Below are positions 8,091-16,388 of a stretch of 20,099 bases of DNA, piece by piece. The notes beneath the pieces are model-generated. The model did not search any database. It was given only the letters and a program-made list of their open reading frames with translations, and was not told where the DNA came from. A program made the translations under genes and the position numbers. Where the stretch lies: positions 1 through 20,099 of the forward strand of contig JAGRCC010000547.1 of assembly GCA_020433785.1 (NCBI GenBank). Direction: 5' to 3'. The stretch comes from Anaerolineae bacterium. GTDB lineage: Bacteria; Chloroflexota; Anaerolineae; 4572-78; J111. Each line of letters begins with the position of its first letter. Within the stretch, counting starts at the first letter, position 1.

Positions 8091-9704
8091 TCAATCCTGC
8101 TTGTTTTCTACGGACTCATCTCCGTCAGGCTTAGGGCCGATCACGTGTTGGAGGTCACCTACTGTTTCCAGCTCAAAGTTTCTAGGTGTAAATCCTGAGT
8201 GTGTCGCAAAATATAGCGGCGACGTTGCGAGATTAGCTTCGACAAAACGTGAAAGGCTGATTAAGGGGCGGCCATAATTATCGAAAATAGATACATGGGG
8301 GTGCTCATGTTGGATGAGGTTTTGATACCACGGATATACCAGAAGATTGCTGTTGACAATGGCTACATCCGGACGGACGGCCAGGGCATAACGAACGTAC
8401 CACAAGCCAAAGGTCCGGTAATCGTCGGTTGTAATAATAATGGCATTGGGCTGAACAAGGTGAAGATTCTCCTGGCCATAATCCAGAGCCTCATAATCGT
8501 CACTCAGATCTTGGCCGGAAAAATTCAATGTTAGTGACAACAATGGGATAAGCACTAGCGCGCCTAATATAAAACCCGCCTGACTTAATTGGAACGAAAG
8601 TAGTGTTGGAATATGCATCCCAAAGTGATAAAGGCCCCAGCCCAAAAACAACGCGAAAATCATCAACACCGGTAGTAAGTAAACCAGTGAGTCGGTGGTA
8701 TTGTAGAAAACGGCGTAGACGGCCATAATCAGACCAGGCAGCAGTAATCCATAGACCAAGCGACGGTTTTTTTGCGCTGTGAACTGAATACCCATCAGAC
8801 TAACCGGGACCCCCCAACCCATTAATGGGAGCGTCACAACTTGCCCCAACGAGATTAGGCGAGTCGGTATCATCGCCAGTGGAAGGCTAAACAGGTAATT
8901 GCGGTACAAATCAGCTGAAACAAGCCAAATAAAGTTGGACCACGTCGTAGCTCCACCCCAATTCACCGGGGGTAAAGCCGTGGCCCGTAACACTAGGACT
9001 CCATACACCGCTATTCCAGCGCAAAAGGCTGCTAGAGAAGTGATAACCAACGACCATCGCCATTTGACCGTGATTAAAAACGGCAGCCCCGGCAAAATCA
9101 GCACCAAGGTTAGGTGATTTCCCAGCCCCAACCCAAACGTGAGAGATAACAAGGGCAAAAGCCATCGCTCGTTCGTGGACGAGAGACATAGCGCGCCGTA
9201 CCACAAAATTGCAATAAACACGGTATTTAGCGTATAAACTTCCGCCACAACGGCCAAAGACCAAAATAACGGGGCAAAAGCCAGCGTAAGTGCGCCCGTC
9301 AAGGCGCAGCCCCAAATCAAGATGGCTTTTGGTCCAGACCCTTCATTATTATGGATTAGTAAAACGCGATAGATGATCAGACTGGTCAAAGCCACCGTTA
9401 GTGCCGCACTAACCGCCGACAGCAGATTAAGACGGTAAGCTACATCACCAATGGGAATAGATTGAAAAATTGTTCCCAAAGTGATGTAAGTCGGGTAACC
9501 CGGCGGATGAGGCACCCCACCGACGGCCACGGCTGTGGCAAAGTCACCGCTATCGGCGCCGTTGTGCTGCCAGGTAATAGTGGGAGCCAACGTTTGAAGG
9601 TATATCCCCAGCGAAATTATCCCGCTTACAACAAAAAGCGATGCCAAAGCCTGGAACTGTACCGACACGTTAGCCTGGTCTTGCGTTTGATTCAGATGAT
9701 TCAT
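8091..9704 (-). CDS. DUF2723 multi-spanning membrane protein, putative GT-C glycosyltransferase
   Basis: 537 residues with about ten or more hydrophobic helices up to about 395, then a soluble C-terminal domain (about 400-537). The DUF2723 signature is in the first external loop: APTITWQHNGADSGDF (40-55), where D51/D54 take the place of the family's acidic residues, then HPPGYP (66-71) and YRLNLLSA (90-97). VAEVYTLN (153-160) is also typical. DUF2723 proteins have a GT-C-like topology and use polyprenyl-phosphate sugars in the family members studied; the human relative TMEM260 is a protein O-mannosyltransferase for Ig-like IPT domains. Here it sits 4 nt after a secreted GH/CARDB gene and 15 nt before a DUF11 gene. 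Glycosylation of secreted neighbours is therefore a reasonable inference. It could instead add a sugar to a lipid or glycan. Confidence 0.85.
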   Translation of the reverse strand: MNHLNQTQDQANVSVQFQALASLFVVSGIISLGIYLQTLAPTITWQHNGADSGDFATAVAVGGVPHPPGYPTYITLGTIFQSIPIGDVAYRLNLLSAVSAALTVALTSLIIYRVLLIHNNEGSGPKAILIWGCALTGALTLAFAPLFWSLAVVAEVYTLNTVFIAILWYGALCLSSTNERWLLPLLSLTFGLGLGNHLTLVLILPGLPFLITVKWRWSLVITSLAAFCAGIAVYGVLVLRATALPPVNWGGATTWSNFIWLVSADLYRNYLFSLPLAMIPTRLISLGQVVTLPLMGWGVPVSLMGIQFTAQKNRRLVYGLLLPGLIMAVYAVFYNTTDSLVYLLPVLMIFALFLGWGLYHFGMHIPTLLSFQLSQAGFILGALVLIPLLSLTLNFSGQDLSDDYEALDYGQENLHLVQPNAIIITTDDYRTFGLWYVRYALAVRPDVAIVNSNLLVYPWYQNLIQHEHPHVSIFDNYGRPLISLSRFVEANLATSPLYFATHSGFTPRNFELETVGDLQHVIGPKPDGDESVENKQD

Positions 9705-9708
9705 ACCA

Positions 9709-11328
9709 TTACTTTATAAGAACGGGCAGCCAAGAGTTATTGGCCTCCGGGGATTGCCCTCGCACAATCAAGCTGCTGCTGGCAGTATTATCAGTTGTTG
9801 CGGTTTCGCCGTTCAGCGGAGTAGCCTTGACAAACCATTTATACTGGCCTGTCGATAGCCCCGACCACGTCACGCTAACCGTTATGAAGTCGCCGCAGCC
9901 ACCAATATCCTCAACCAACTGAGTTTGACCAATCTTCGTCGAACCAGACGTATTAGGCGGGCCGTTCCAAAATTCGACCGCGATGGTATTATTGGTGTCG
10001 GTTTTTACATTGCCACTGTTCGCTATATCGACCGATAAGGTTACTGTTGCTTGCTGTGCCGGCTGGGTTGGAGCCGGATTAGGTGTGGCCTTTAAATTGG
10101 CCACCAACAGATTGACTTGTGGCACGGAGGCCATGGGGTGGCCGGGATCGGTGACATAATTTTCCCAACCTTGGCCCACGACGGTTAGCTGTTTATTGGT
10201 GGAATTGTACAATTGGCCCAACGGAAACCACTCGGAGTTCAGACTATACCAAAACCATCCCTGCACCAACCGATTCTCATCGAGCGGATAGCCGACGCTG
10301 GCATCGGTCGCCGAAAACATATAATCAAACGTTTCATGCATAAAGTTCACGGCATCTTGTTCGTCATAGTAGCCATAGAAATCGTTGAGGAGGCCATATT
10401 CGGTGTTAAGCAGAGGTTTATTCCGCTCCCCTTTAGCCGCCATCCAGACGCGAAACGCTTTGAGGTAATTTGCAAAAAGGGCTATATCAGCCTGTTTGTC
10501 GCGAGCGGTATAGTAGTCAACATTATTGTTGGGCACGCTCGGGTCGCCTAAAAGGCCCTTACTGTAGAACAGCCCCTCCTGCGGCAAGTAGTCCGCCGGC
10601 GTTTCTAAGCCGGCCGGAATATCCATTCCCCACGCGCCTTTTACCTCCGGCAAGATAAAGCCATGCACATTCCAAATATCAATCTCTTGCCCCATCGAAT
10701 AGCCGAATTGTGCCTTGTAACTGGTCCACACTTGATCCAAATATATAAGTCGCAGGGGTGTACCTAAGATAACCCCGCCGATGGCCACTTGGGCGGTCGG
10801 ATCGGCCGTTTTGATGAGGGCTTGAATTTCATGGAAGGCCGTGGCATATAGTTCCGGCGTAATCTCATCTTGTTGTCCGGTCGACCAGTCAACCCGCTCG
10901 ATCTCATTGCCAATAAGCCAGATCGAGCCGGGCGAAGCGGTTGCAATCGTGGCCATCTGGGCGGCACTGGGGCTAAAGTTGTATGCCGGCGGGCTAACAT
11001 AGGGGCTGTCCCACCCTCCCACTTTTTTCTGCTTGACTCGCACCATTTGCAAATACTGTACGTTGGCGGGTAAGCCGACCCCACCGGAGTTATGCGGATT
11101 AGCGTTGGTTCGCCAATCTACATACCGGCCGATATTCAATTGGTTGAGATCATAGCCAATGGCGTTATCATACGCTCCGCCAACACCTAACCGGCAGTTG
11201 CTAAATAGGGTGGGTTCGACGGCTATAGCATTCGGAACCGAGGAACCGCAAATAACCGTTATGAGAAGCAATGGATAGACAACGTTTTTGAGCAGGGTCC
11301 ATGATCCCTCTTGGTTAAAAACAAACAT
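9709..11328 (-). CDS. Secreted clan-A glycoside-hydrolase-like protein with CARDB domain
   Basis: 539 residues. A signal peptide (about 1-36, ending NAIA) precedes a TIM-barrel-like domain (about 44-400). Two glutamates fit the clan GH-A pattern: an Asn-Glu pair at 141-142 (WLIGNEIERVD) as acid/base and E310 (LLNTEYGLL) as nucleophile. WNVHGF (219-224) and VQGWFWYSL (355-363) fit later strands. I cannot assign the GH family. A CARDB-type Ig-like domain follows (about 404-523), and the protein ends NNSWLPVLIK. It probably cuts or trims a polysaccharide outside the cell, perhaps the product of this locus. No strong ribosome site lies next to the ATG. A GAGG lies in front of a three-codon leader whose TAA overlaps the start codon. 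The DUF2723 gene begins 4 nt after the stop. Confidence 0.8.
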   Translation of the reverse strand: MFVFNQEGSWTLLKNVVYPLLLITVICGSSVPNAIAVEPTLFSNCRLGVGGAYDNAIGYDLNQLNIGRYVDWRTNANPHNSGGVGLPANVQYLQMVRVKQKKVGGWDSPYVSPPAYNFSPSAAQMATIATASPGSIWLIGNEIERVDWSTGQQDEITPELYATAFHEIQALIKTADPTAQVAIGGVILGTPLRLIYLDQVWTSYKAQFGYSMGQEIDIWNVHGFILPEVKGAWGMDIPAGLETPADYLPQEGLFYSKGLLGDPSVPNNNVDYYTARDKQADIALFANYLKAFRVWMAAKGERNKPLLNTEYGLLNDFYGYYDEQDAVNFMHETFDYMFSATDASVGYPLDENRLVQGWFWYSLNSEWFPLGQLYNSTNKQLTVVGQGWENYVTDPGHPMASVPQVNLLVANLKATPNPAPTQPAQQATVTLSVDIANSGNVKTDTNNTIAVEFWNGPPNTSGSTKIGQTQLVEDIGGCGDFITVSVTWSGLSTGQYKWFVKATPLNGETATTDNTASSSLIVRGQSPEANNSWLPVLIK

Positions 11329-11387
11329 TAGGAAGTCATCCTCAAGGATAAGAGGTTGTACCTTTAGAGATCAGTGATCTAGATGAC

Positions 11388-12017
11388 TTAGCGCCGGTAT
11401 ACTAAGACAATGCCGATGCCGACCATTATAACCCCCACGCTTAGCAGCCCTACCCACAAAAGCGAGCCGCTGTTGGTCGGTGATGCGGTCTGCGCCGCCG
11501 GCACAATGGAAGCTGGCGGTGTGGCTTTCGGCAGCGTCATTTGCAGCGCGGCTCCGTCTTTCACCACCGGCCAGTCTTCACTATCACCGCCCAACGGCTC
11601 AATTTGATCAGCCTCGGCCGGCGGTAGAGTGGTTTCCCGCTCGACAGCTGGGAGCGATGCGCCGTCATTTAAGACTGGCTTGGCGGTGGCTTTGTTTTCG
11701 CTGCCCGGATGTTGGCTGCCTGACTCTGGTTGATCGACCGTACGGTCATCATCAATATTATCGCTCCGACTATTATCATTGCTATCAGAGGCGACTGGGC
11801 TGGTAGTTGGCGATGGCGTGGCCGCTCCAATTGTTGGTGATGGCAGCACGGTAGGGGGCCTCGGAGGTACCGTTTGAGCTTGGGGGGCCTGGTGAGAGGC
11901 CGCCCAACTGATCGGCGCCCCATTACTCAAGCCTAAGCCGCCGATGATAACCATCAATAATACCAAGAAACGCTCAGTCCACCTTAACCGAAAGCTTGGA
12001 GGTGATGATTGTTTCAT
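11388..12017 (-). CDS. Small acidic, Pro/Ser/Thr-rich protein with C-terminal membrane anchor
   Basis: 209 residues with no domain I recognise. A hydrophobic N-terminal segment (about 15-31) is followed by a likely cleavage region containing ISWAA (36-40). A Pro/Thr/Ser-rich stretch (46-77) and an Asp/Asn/Ser-rich stretch (78-95) follow, then a polar stalk to about 183. One C-terminal helix (about 185-206) ends in YRR. This layout matches the protein at 22-969 except that the DUF11 domain is missing: both have ITWAA/ISWAA, an acidic tract, a stalk and a C-terminal anchor, and both directly follow a DUF4012 gene. Here the gap is 13 nt. The ribosome site is weak. It is probably a surface-exposed stalk that works with the DUF4012 protein, by inference from position only. 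Confidence 0.78.
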   Translation of the reverse strand: MKQSSPPSFRLRWTERFLVLLMVIIGGLGLSNGAPISWAASHQAPQAQTVPPRPPTVLPSPTIGAATPSPTTSPVASDSNDNSRSDNIDDDRTVDQPESGSQHPGSENKATAKPVLNDGASLPAVERETTLPPAEADQIEPLGGDSEDWPVVKDGAALQMTLPKATPPASIVPAAQTASPTNSGSLLWVGLLSVGVIMVGIGIVLVYRR

Positions 12018-12030
12018 TTAAAATCTTCGC

Positions 12031-14046
12031 TTACTGTGAAACGGTGTAGGTTAACTGCACCGTTTGATCTTTATTCAAATCCAACCGGTAAGTTAAGGTG
12101 GTGGCATCAACCGTAGCCGGTTCAGGTCGGCTGTTTATCGGCTGCGCCCCGGCGGGTAATACGACTGACACCTGGACAGGACTGCTTAGAGTGCCTGGCT
12201 GCTTCTGCAGGTAGAGCCGGTACAGCCACTCATCGTCGTGACGCTTCACCGTGCCGGGCGGTAAGGTATAGGCATACGAAACAGTTTGACTCTCACCGGG
12301 AGCCAGCAGCAGCAACTGTCCCCAGCTCATTTTGGTTGAGATCGGGCTAACATCAACCTGCCCTGTGGTCCTCTGGCCGTCGAGCAGATATTGCCCTTCG
12401 ACCGTCAAATTTGGCCCCTGGATCAAATGAGAGTGGACCGGGACCAACAAGCGCAAATAATTCCAATAGCAGCGCTGCATATTTTGCTCGTAGACAGGCG
12501 CATAGCGCACCGCAATTGAACAGGGTTGGGGTCGCTTTGGGGCTTGATGATGTAACATAAGCGTGGCTTCAGCCCGAGCTTGACCATCGGCAGCCAGAAC
12601 CACTTCATAATCAAGCTGTTGGTCAACTGCGGCGCTGGCCTTGTTAAAGCCCACGTTGGCACTGACCGTCATCAAGTAATCTCCTTCTGTATCGACCACA
12701 GTGCCGGCCAAATTTTGCTGGACCAAATAATCCTCTACCCCCGGCTGTGAAACGTAAATCAAGGCGTGTTTTTCTTGCAGCGCTTGATAAAAGCCCTGTA
12801 CCAGCAGCGGTAAATTGATAGTGCCCGGATTGTACTCCAACCGATCGCGAATGGCACTAGCCAGCGCCGTCAGAAATGATTTGCGTTGTCGCCACCACTT
12901 GCCATCCAACGGCTGACCGTCCTCAGGCGCCCATTTTTGATGTAACAACGGAATGAGATTAGCACTTGTAACGCGTTCGTGTTCAACCTCAACCGGCTCC
13001 ATCGACTTAACTAACAAGCGTAGGGCGTGCTGGTCAAGCGAAATCACCCCATCAGCGGTTAGTCCCTGCCCCAGGGTATACAGGTCAATGGCGGTTTGGG
13101 CAGTTTCTGGAAAGTGGGGCGACCAGCCGGCATCTCGTAAAACCCAATACTGTGCGCCCATATAGCGTAAGAGGGGATCGGGCGGATAGGGATAACTGTC
13201 AGACAGGTTATCAACCGCGTAACTATCCTGCATGATGAACTCAACAATATGGCCCTGGTCGATAGTTAGGTGACCGGCCGTAGTGATATAGCCGCCGCTG
13301 GGACGCAGTTCGTCGGAATTGGGCGTTAAAATGAGATAGGTCTTAGGGGAATCCACCCCCAGTAGTGTTGGCCCATATTGGATGAACTGCAGAGCATTAA
13401 CCGCGCGGGTTGTAACCTGGTAAAGTTGTTCCGCCCGAGGCGCGACAGCCGAGGACATCGGTAGGCGGCGTATTTGGCTTAACGTTTGTTGTTGGTGTTC
13501 AAGATCTTGGGTGAGTGCCTTAATTTCCGGCTGGGCCGCTGCCAGATTATTAGCAATGATCGGCAGAAATTCCGTATTGTCCTCCAAGGCTAAAGCTGGT
13601 TCCACGACGTCAAACATCACCAACCCGGCCCGGATAAGCGTTTTGCTGGAGGCCACCAATTGGGGCACAGCTTGCAAGTCGGCCTTCATCCAGGGTAGCG
13701 CGCCTAAATACGGCCCCAACGCAAAAAATGGTTGGCCCTCGGTCTCAATTACGGTTAGCTGCGCCTCAATGCGACGTAAACTATCTGCCAAGGCGGCCGT
13801 ATCAGTCTCCTTTATGGCCGAAGCGCTTGTGGCTGGCGAGGTAGTCTGGATCGAAACGGCCTCGTTGAGAATGGTCTGGTAGGCCCCGTAAACACGGCTC
13901 GCCTTAAATCCCAACCAAACCAGCACGGCGCTGATGAGGACCAACCCGGCCAATAGAAAGCCATGGCCAACATAGTAATTGAACTGTTCGGCTGTCAGCC
14001 GGCGACCGACAGCCGGGTTGGTCGGGTAGTTTTTAATGCGTCTCAT
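12031..14046 (-). CDS. DUF4012 membrane-anchored protein (copy 2)
   Basis: 671 residues. One transmembrane helix (about 28-47) is followed by SRVYGAYQTIL (50-60), matching SYRIYASYQRL of the other copy. A helical region (about 60-215) precedes the DUF4012 core with TYLILTPNSDELRPSGGY (236-253), RDAGWSPHFP (304-313) and ADGVISLDQHAL (331-342). The C-terminal part holds Cys 509 and 526 in the same places as the paralogue. The ATG overlaps the end of the GT2 gene by 14 nt, so the two are probably co-translated; the Shine-Dalgarno is weak. The protein should face outward from the cytoplasmic membrane. Its molecular activity is unknown. The link to a GT2 enzyme suggests a role in handling or attaching the glycan. 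Confidence 0.88.
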   Translation of the reverse strand: MRRIKNYPTNPAVGRRLTAEQFNYYVGHGFLLAGLVLISAVLVWLGFKASRVYGAYQTILNEAVSIQTTSPATSASAIKETDTAALADSLRRIEAQLTVIETEGQPFFALGPYLGALPWMKADLQAVPQLVASSKTLIRAGLVMFDVVEPALALEDNTEFLPIIANNLAAAQPEIKALTQDLEHQQQTLSQIRRLPMSSAVAPRAEQLYQVTTRAVNALQFIQYGPTLLGVDSPKTYLILTPNSDELRPSGGYITTAGHLTIDQGHIVEFIMQDSYAVDNLSDSYPYPPDPLLRYMGAQYWVLRDAGWSPHFPETAQTAIDLYTLGQGLTADGVISLDQHALRLLVKSMEPVEVEHERVTSANLIPLLHQKWAPEDGQPLDGKWWRQRKSFLTALASAIRDRLEYNPGTINLPLLVQGFYQALQEKHALIYVSQPGVEDYLVQQNLAGTVVDTEGDYLMTVSANVGFNKASAAVDQQLDYEVVLAADGQARAEATLMLHHQAPKRPQPCSIAVRYAPVYEQNMQRCYWNYLRLLVPVHSHLIQGPNLTVEGQYLLDGQRTTGQVDVSPISTKMSWGQLLLLAPGESQTVSYAYTLPPGTVKRHDDEWLYRLYLQKQPGTLSSPVQVSVVLPAGAQPINSRPEPATVDATTLTYRLDLNKDQTVQLTYTVSQ

Positions 14047-15007
14047 AAAAGGAACTCTTTAACAGGCCTAATAAAAAACCCAAGCTTAAGGCCCAAGCCC
14101 GGGTCAACAAAAGCAGTGGTGCTACCAGTAAAACCGGGGGATCGCGCCGGCCGATTTTCAATAGAAACGATCCCCCGCTCAATACCACCAGCAGCTCGGC
14201 CCCCAGGCCACTGTAAGCCAGCCACCGCCGCCGCAGGAGGAGTCCTGCCCCAATCAACAGCGCGCCGACTCCACTCAAGGCCGCCTGGATTTTTAAAGAT
14301 GGCGGCGTATGCGAATCTCGTTTTAGTTTGGCCGGATAGCGCCGAATGATGGCCGGCTTCCAGTAGCCCACTAAAAATTTTCGATGGGCGTACCCGGCCA
14401 GACTTGCTTTGTGGTGGTGGTAAACAACGGCTTTGGGCTGGTAGACCAGCATGTAGCCTCGCTCGGCCAGGCGAAAAGAAAACTCCTGATCCTCAACAAT
14501 TCTAAAGGACGGATCGAAGCCCGCATTCGCCCAAAAAACCTCCCGCCGGTAGCCCGCCGAATAAGTATCGATGAAATCGATCTGAGCCTGGTCGGCCATG
14601 AGGTCGTACCGGTCCTGGTACTCTTGCTGAATAAAGCGGGCTACCCACTGTGGCTGGCGGGTTCGGTAGCGCCCTTTAACCCCAACGACCGCCTCGTTGC
14701 AAAAGGGGATCAACATCTGTTCGATCCAATCCGAGGTGGGCTCGCAGTCGGCGTCGGTAAATAGCAGGATGTGACCCCGGGCCGCCAGGGCGCCCCGGTT
14801 GCGGGCCACACCCGCCCCTCTATTAGACTGAGACAGCACTATCACGCCATAGGCTCGAGCCACCCGGCCCGTCCCGTCGGTGGAGCCGTCGTCGACAACT
14901 ATGATCTCAAGTGGTGGCTGGGTTTGGCGTTGTAAGGCGGTCAGGCAGGCCCCCAGTGTGGTGGCGCTGTTGTAGGCTGGAATAATAACTGAGACTGTTT
15001 CCGGCAT
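14033..15007 (-). CDS. Family 2 glycosyltransferase with C-terminal membrane segments
   Basis: 324 residues with a GT-A fold. The first strand VSVIIPAYN (5-13) is followed by VVDDGSTDGT (37-46) for nucleotide-sugar binding and the DxD motif FTDADCEP (83-90). An ED motif (VEDQEFSFRL, 171-180) supplies the likely base. YHHHK (196-200) and the basic region to about 230 follow. Two or three hydrophobic segments (about 240-258, 262-284, 291-316) hold it to the membrane. It probably adds a sugar to a lipid-linked intermediate on the cytoplasmic face; sugar and acceptor cannot be read from the sequence. The ATG has no clear Shine-Dalgarno and sits after a 342-bp gap, so this may be the first gene of a separate transcript. 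It overlaps the DUF4012 gene by 14 nt. Confidence 0.9.
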   Translation of the reverse strand: MPETVSVIIPAYNSATTLGACLTALQRQTQPPLEIIVVDDGSTDGTGRVARAYGVIVLSQSNRGAGVARNRGALAARGHILLFTDADCEPTSDWIEQMLIPFCNEAVVGVKGRYRTRQPQWVARFIQQEYQDRYDLMADQAQIDFIDTYSAGYRREVFWANAGFDPSFRIVEDQEFSFRLAERGYMLVYQPKAVVYHHHKASLAGYAHRKFLVGYWKPAIIRRYPAKLKRDSHTPPSLKIQAALSGVGALLIGAGLLLRRRWLAYSGLGAELLVVLSGGSFLLKIGRRDPPVLLVAPLLLLTRAWALSLGFLLGLLKSSFYETH

Positions 15008-15070
15008 GGTTTCGTACTAACCTATACTGAGATTAGTTTGAAAGCAGAACTTTTGCGGAAATTGCCGGTC

Positions 15071-15095
15071 ATGCCCGAATGTCTTTAGCGGGCAT
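15071..15095. repeat. Short inverted repeat (7-bp stem)
   Basis: ATGCCCG (15071-15077) pairs perfectly with CGGGCAT (15089-15095) across an 11-nt loop. It lies 22 nt before the larger hairpin and may be part of the same dispersed element. Confidence 0.55.
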
Positions 15096-15117
15096 CCATC
15101 AGGGGCTACAAAGATAG

Positions 15118-15164
15118 ATTCCCGCTAAGCTTGTCCTCGCGTAGGCGGGGAAGCATGCGGGAAT
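15118..15164. repeat. Imperfect 47-nt palindrome, dispersed-repeat type
   Basis: The outer arms ATTCCCGC (15118-15125) and GCGGGAAT (15157-15164) pair perfectly, and an inner stem pairs with a few mismatches around a GTAGG-type centre. The look (ATTCCCGC...GCGGGAAT next to TGACA) resembles common REP-like intergenic palindromes. No T-run follows on either strand, so a terminator is unlikely. Confidence 0.6.
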
Positions 15165-15349
15165 GACAGGCCCGAAAGTTTCCGTTTCATTCTGTTTTTA
15201 GTATAAATTCGAAAATTCTTTTGGAGGTTGGGGTTGAGCCGAAAATATTGGCCTCTAGCGATCTAGCGTTGGGTTTCATTCTCGGAATTAGCCTTTGAAT
15301 TGCTGGCGAAACCCCATAATTAGGGCAGCGCTATATCGAATGGTCCCCT

Positions 15350-16381
15350 TCAACCCGACCTACGCTCCATAATTAATCCCAATACGGTTTCTAACTCTCG
15401 CCATACGGCCCAACTGCCGAGGACGATCACCGGCGCCACAACAACCACATTCAGCGCCAGGCCGAAGGCCAGCGCCGGCGCCGGTGGTACGCTGTAGAGG
15501 CTAAGCGCGGCCACAGCTAGGCCCGGTATCAAGCCGACTAATGCCGGCGGTGAGGGAAAGATATTACTAAAGCTAATGCCGACCATGATTAATACGGCGG
15601 CTGTCAGCGGCACATGCAGCTCAAAAGCGGACAGTAAGGCTACAATGGTTAAAAGAGAAGCCAGCCAGATAACCAGGGTCCAGCCCAAAACCTTAGCCAG
15701 GGCCTGCCGACCGGTTAACAATCCTAGCCCGCTTAACAGGCGCTGCAAAAAGGCCAATCCGCGTTCGGCGGTATTTGGCCGCCGGCTGCGGTGGGCCAGG
15801 CCGGCCGCCAAAGCTTCGATCCGGGCCCGCTGCTGCCACAGCCCAACCGAGCCGAGCAGGATCACGAAGCTGACCACCAGCAGCCCCCACGCCGGAGAAG
15901 CCAGGCGACTGGAGATGGAGACGCCCGACAGCATAGCCAATAACCACAGCAGCAGACCGTTGGTCAAGAGATCGAGTGCCTTTTCAATAATCAGCGTAGG
16001 CAGCGTGATGCCGGCCGGCTGGCCGCGGCGCTTCATCAGCCCCAACCGCACCAACTCGCCCACCCGAATAGGGATAACCAGATTGAGCATCTGGGCCGCC
16101 ATCAGCGTTGAAAACAGGGGACCAAAAGCCACCTCGTTTCCGGTTAGCCGGTAAAGTTGATACCAGCGGCCTGTTTTCAACCCCGCCACAGCCAGCGCCC
16201 CGGCCACAGCCAGCCCGATCCAGGCCGGCGAGGCATTCAGCAAGCTGCGGCCCAGAGCCGGCCCATCGACCGCATGGATGGCATAGGCTAGAGCCAGCCC
16301 CCCTAGAATCATTCCGGCCCCAAGCCGACCCCAGTGTCGTTTAGCCAGGTGCAGCGGTCTCTCCGACCAAGTGGTCATCAT
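15350..16381 (-). CDS. UPF0104/lysylphosphatidylglycerol-synthase TM-like membrane protein
   Basis: 343 residues from the ATG at 16381; a second ATG directly follows at 16378. The frame stays open further upstream, but those residues would read through the sugar-transferase gene in another frame and look non-protein-like, so the later start is preferred. About eight transmembrane helices are visible. Family motifs are NLVIPIRVGELVR in the third helix region, IEKALDLL a little later, and FPSPPALVGLIPG near the C-terminus. This is the flippase-like integral domain seen in MprF and AglD relatives. Members move lipids or glycolipids or assist polyprenyl-sugar chemistry. With no Wzx in the window, a role in moving or processing the lipid-linked glycan is attractive but unproven. 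The gap after the sugar transferase is 7 nt. Confidence 0.82.
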   Translation of the reverse strand: MMTTWSERPLHLAKRHWGRLGAGMILGGLALAYAIHAVDGPALGRSLLNASPAWIGLAVAGALAVAGLKTGRWYQLYRLTGNEVAFGPLFSTLMAAQMLNLVIPIRVGELVRLGLMKRRGQPAGITLPTLIIEKALDLLTNGLLLWLLAMLSGVSISSRLASPAWGLLVVSFVILLGSVGLWQQRARIEALAAGLAHRSRRPNTAERGLAFLQRLLSGLGLLTGRQALAKVLGWTLVIWLASLLTIVALLSAFELHVPLTAAVLIMVGISFSNIFPSPPALVGLIPGLAVAALSLYSVPPAPALAFGLALNVVVVAPVIVLGSWAVWRELETVLGLIMERRSG

Positions 16382-16388
16382 TAGCAGG

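Larger units (their letters stand above)
15008..15349. other. 342-bp intergenic gap with inverted repeats, no gene seen
   Basis: This is the largest gap inside the locus. It separates the tight BY-kinase/Wzy/transferase/LPTM block from the GT2 gene. Near the GT2 side it holds two inverted repeats, listed separately. The rest (about 15185-15349) is AT-richer with no convincing reading frame. A TATAGG-like -10 lies on the minus strand close to the GT2 start, but no matching -35 was found, so I do not call a promoter. No hairpin is followed by a T-run. Confidence 0.6.

Noticed and set aside
11368..11380. 13-bp palindrome AGATCAGTGATCT as terminator or operator
   Set aside because: A one-base centre cannot form a hairpin loop, no T-run follows, and a palindrome this short is expected by chance in 20 kb.
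15118..15164. Rho-independent terminator
   Set aside because: Good stem, but no T-run after it on either strand, and 186 nt separate it from the upstream stop.
15576..16154. 192-residue plus-strand reading frame
   Set aside because: Antisense to the UPF0104-like gene, Ser/Arg/Pro-rich with no recognisable domain.
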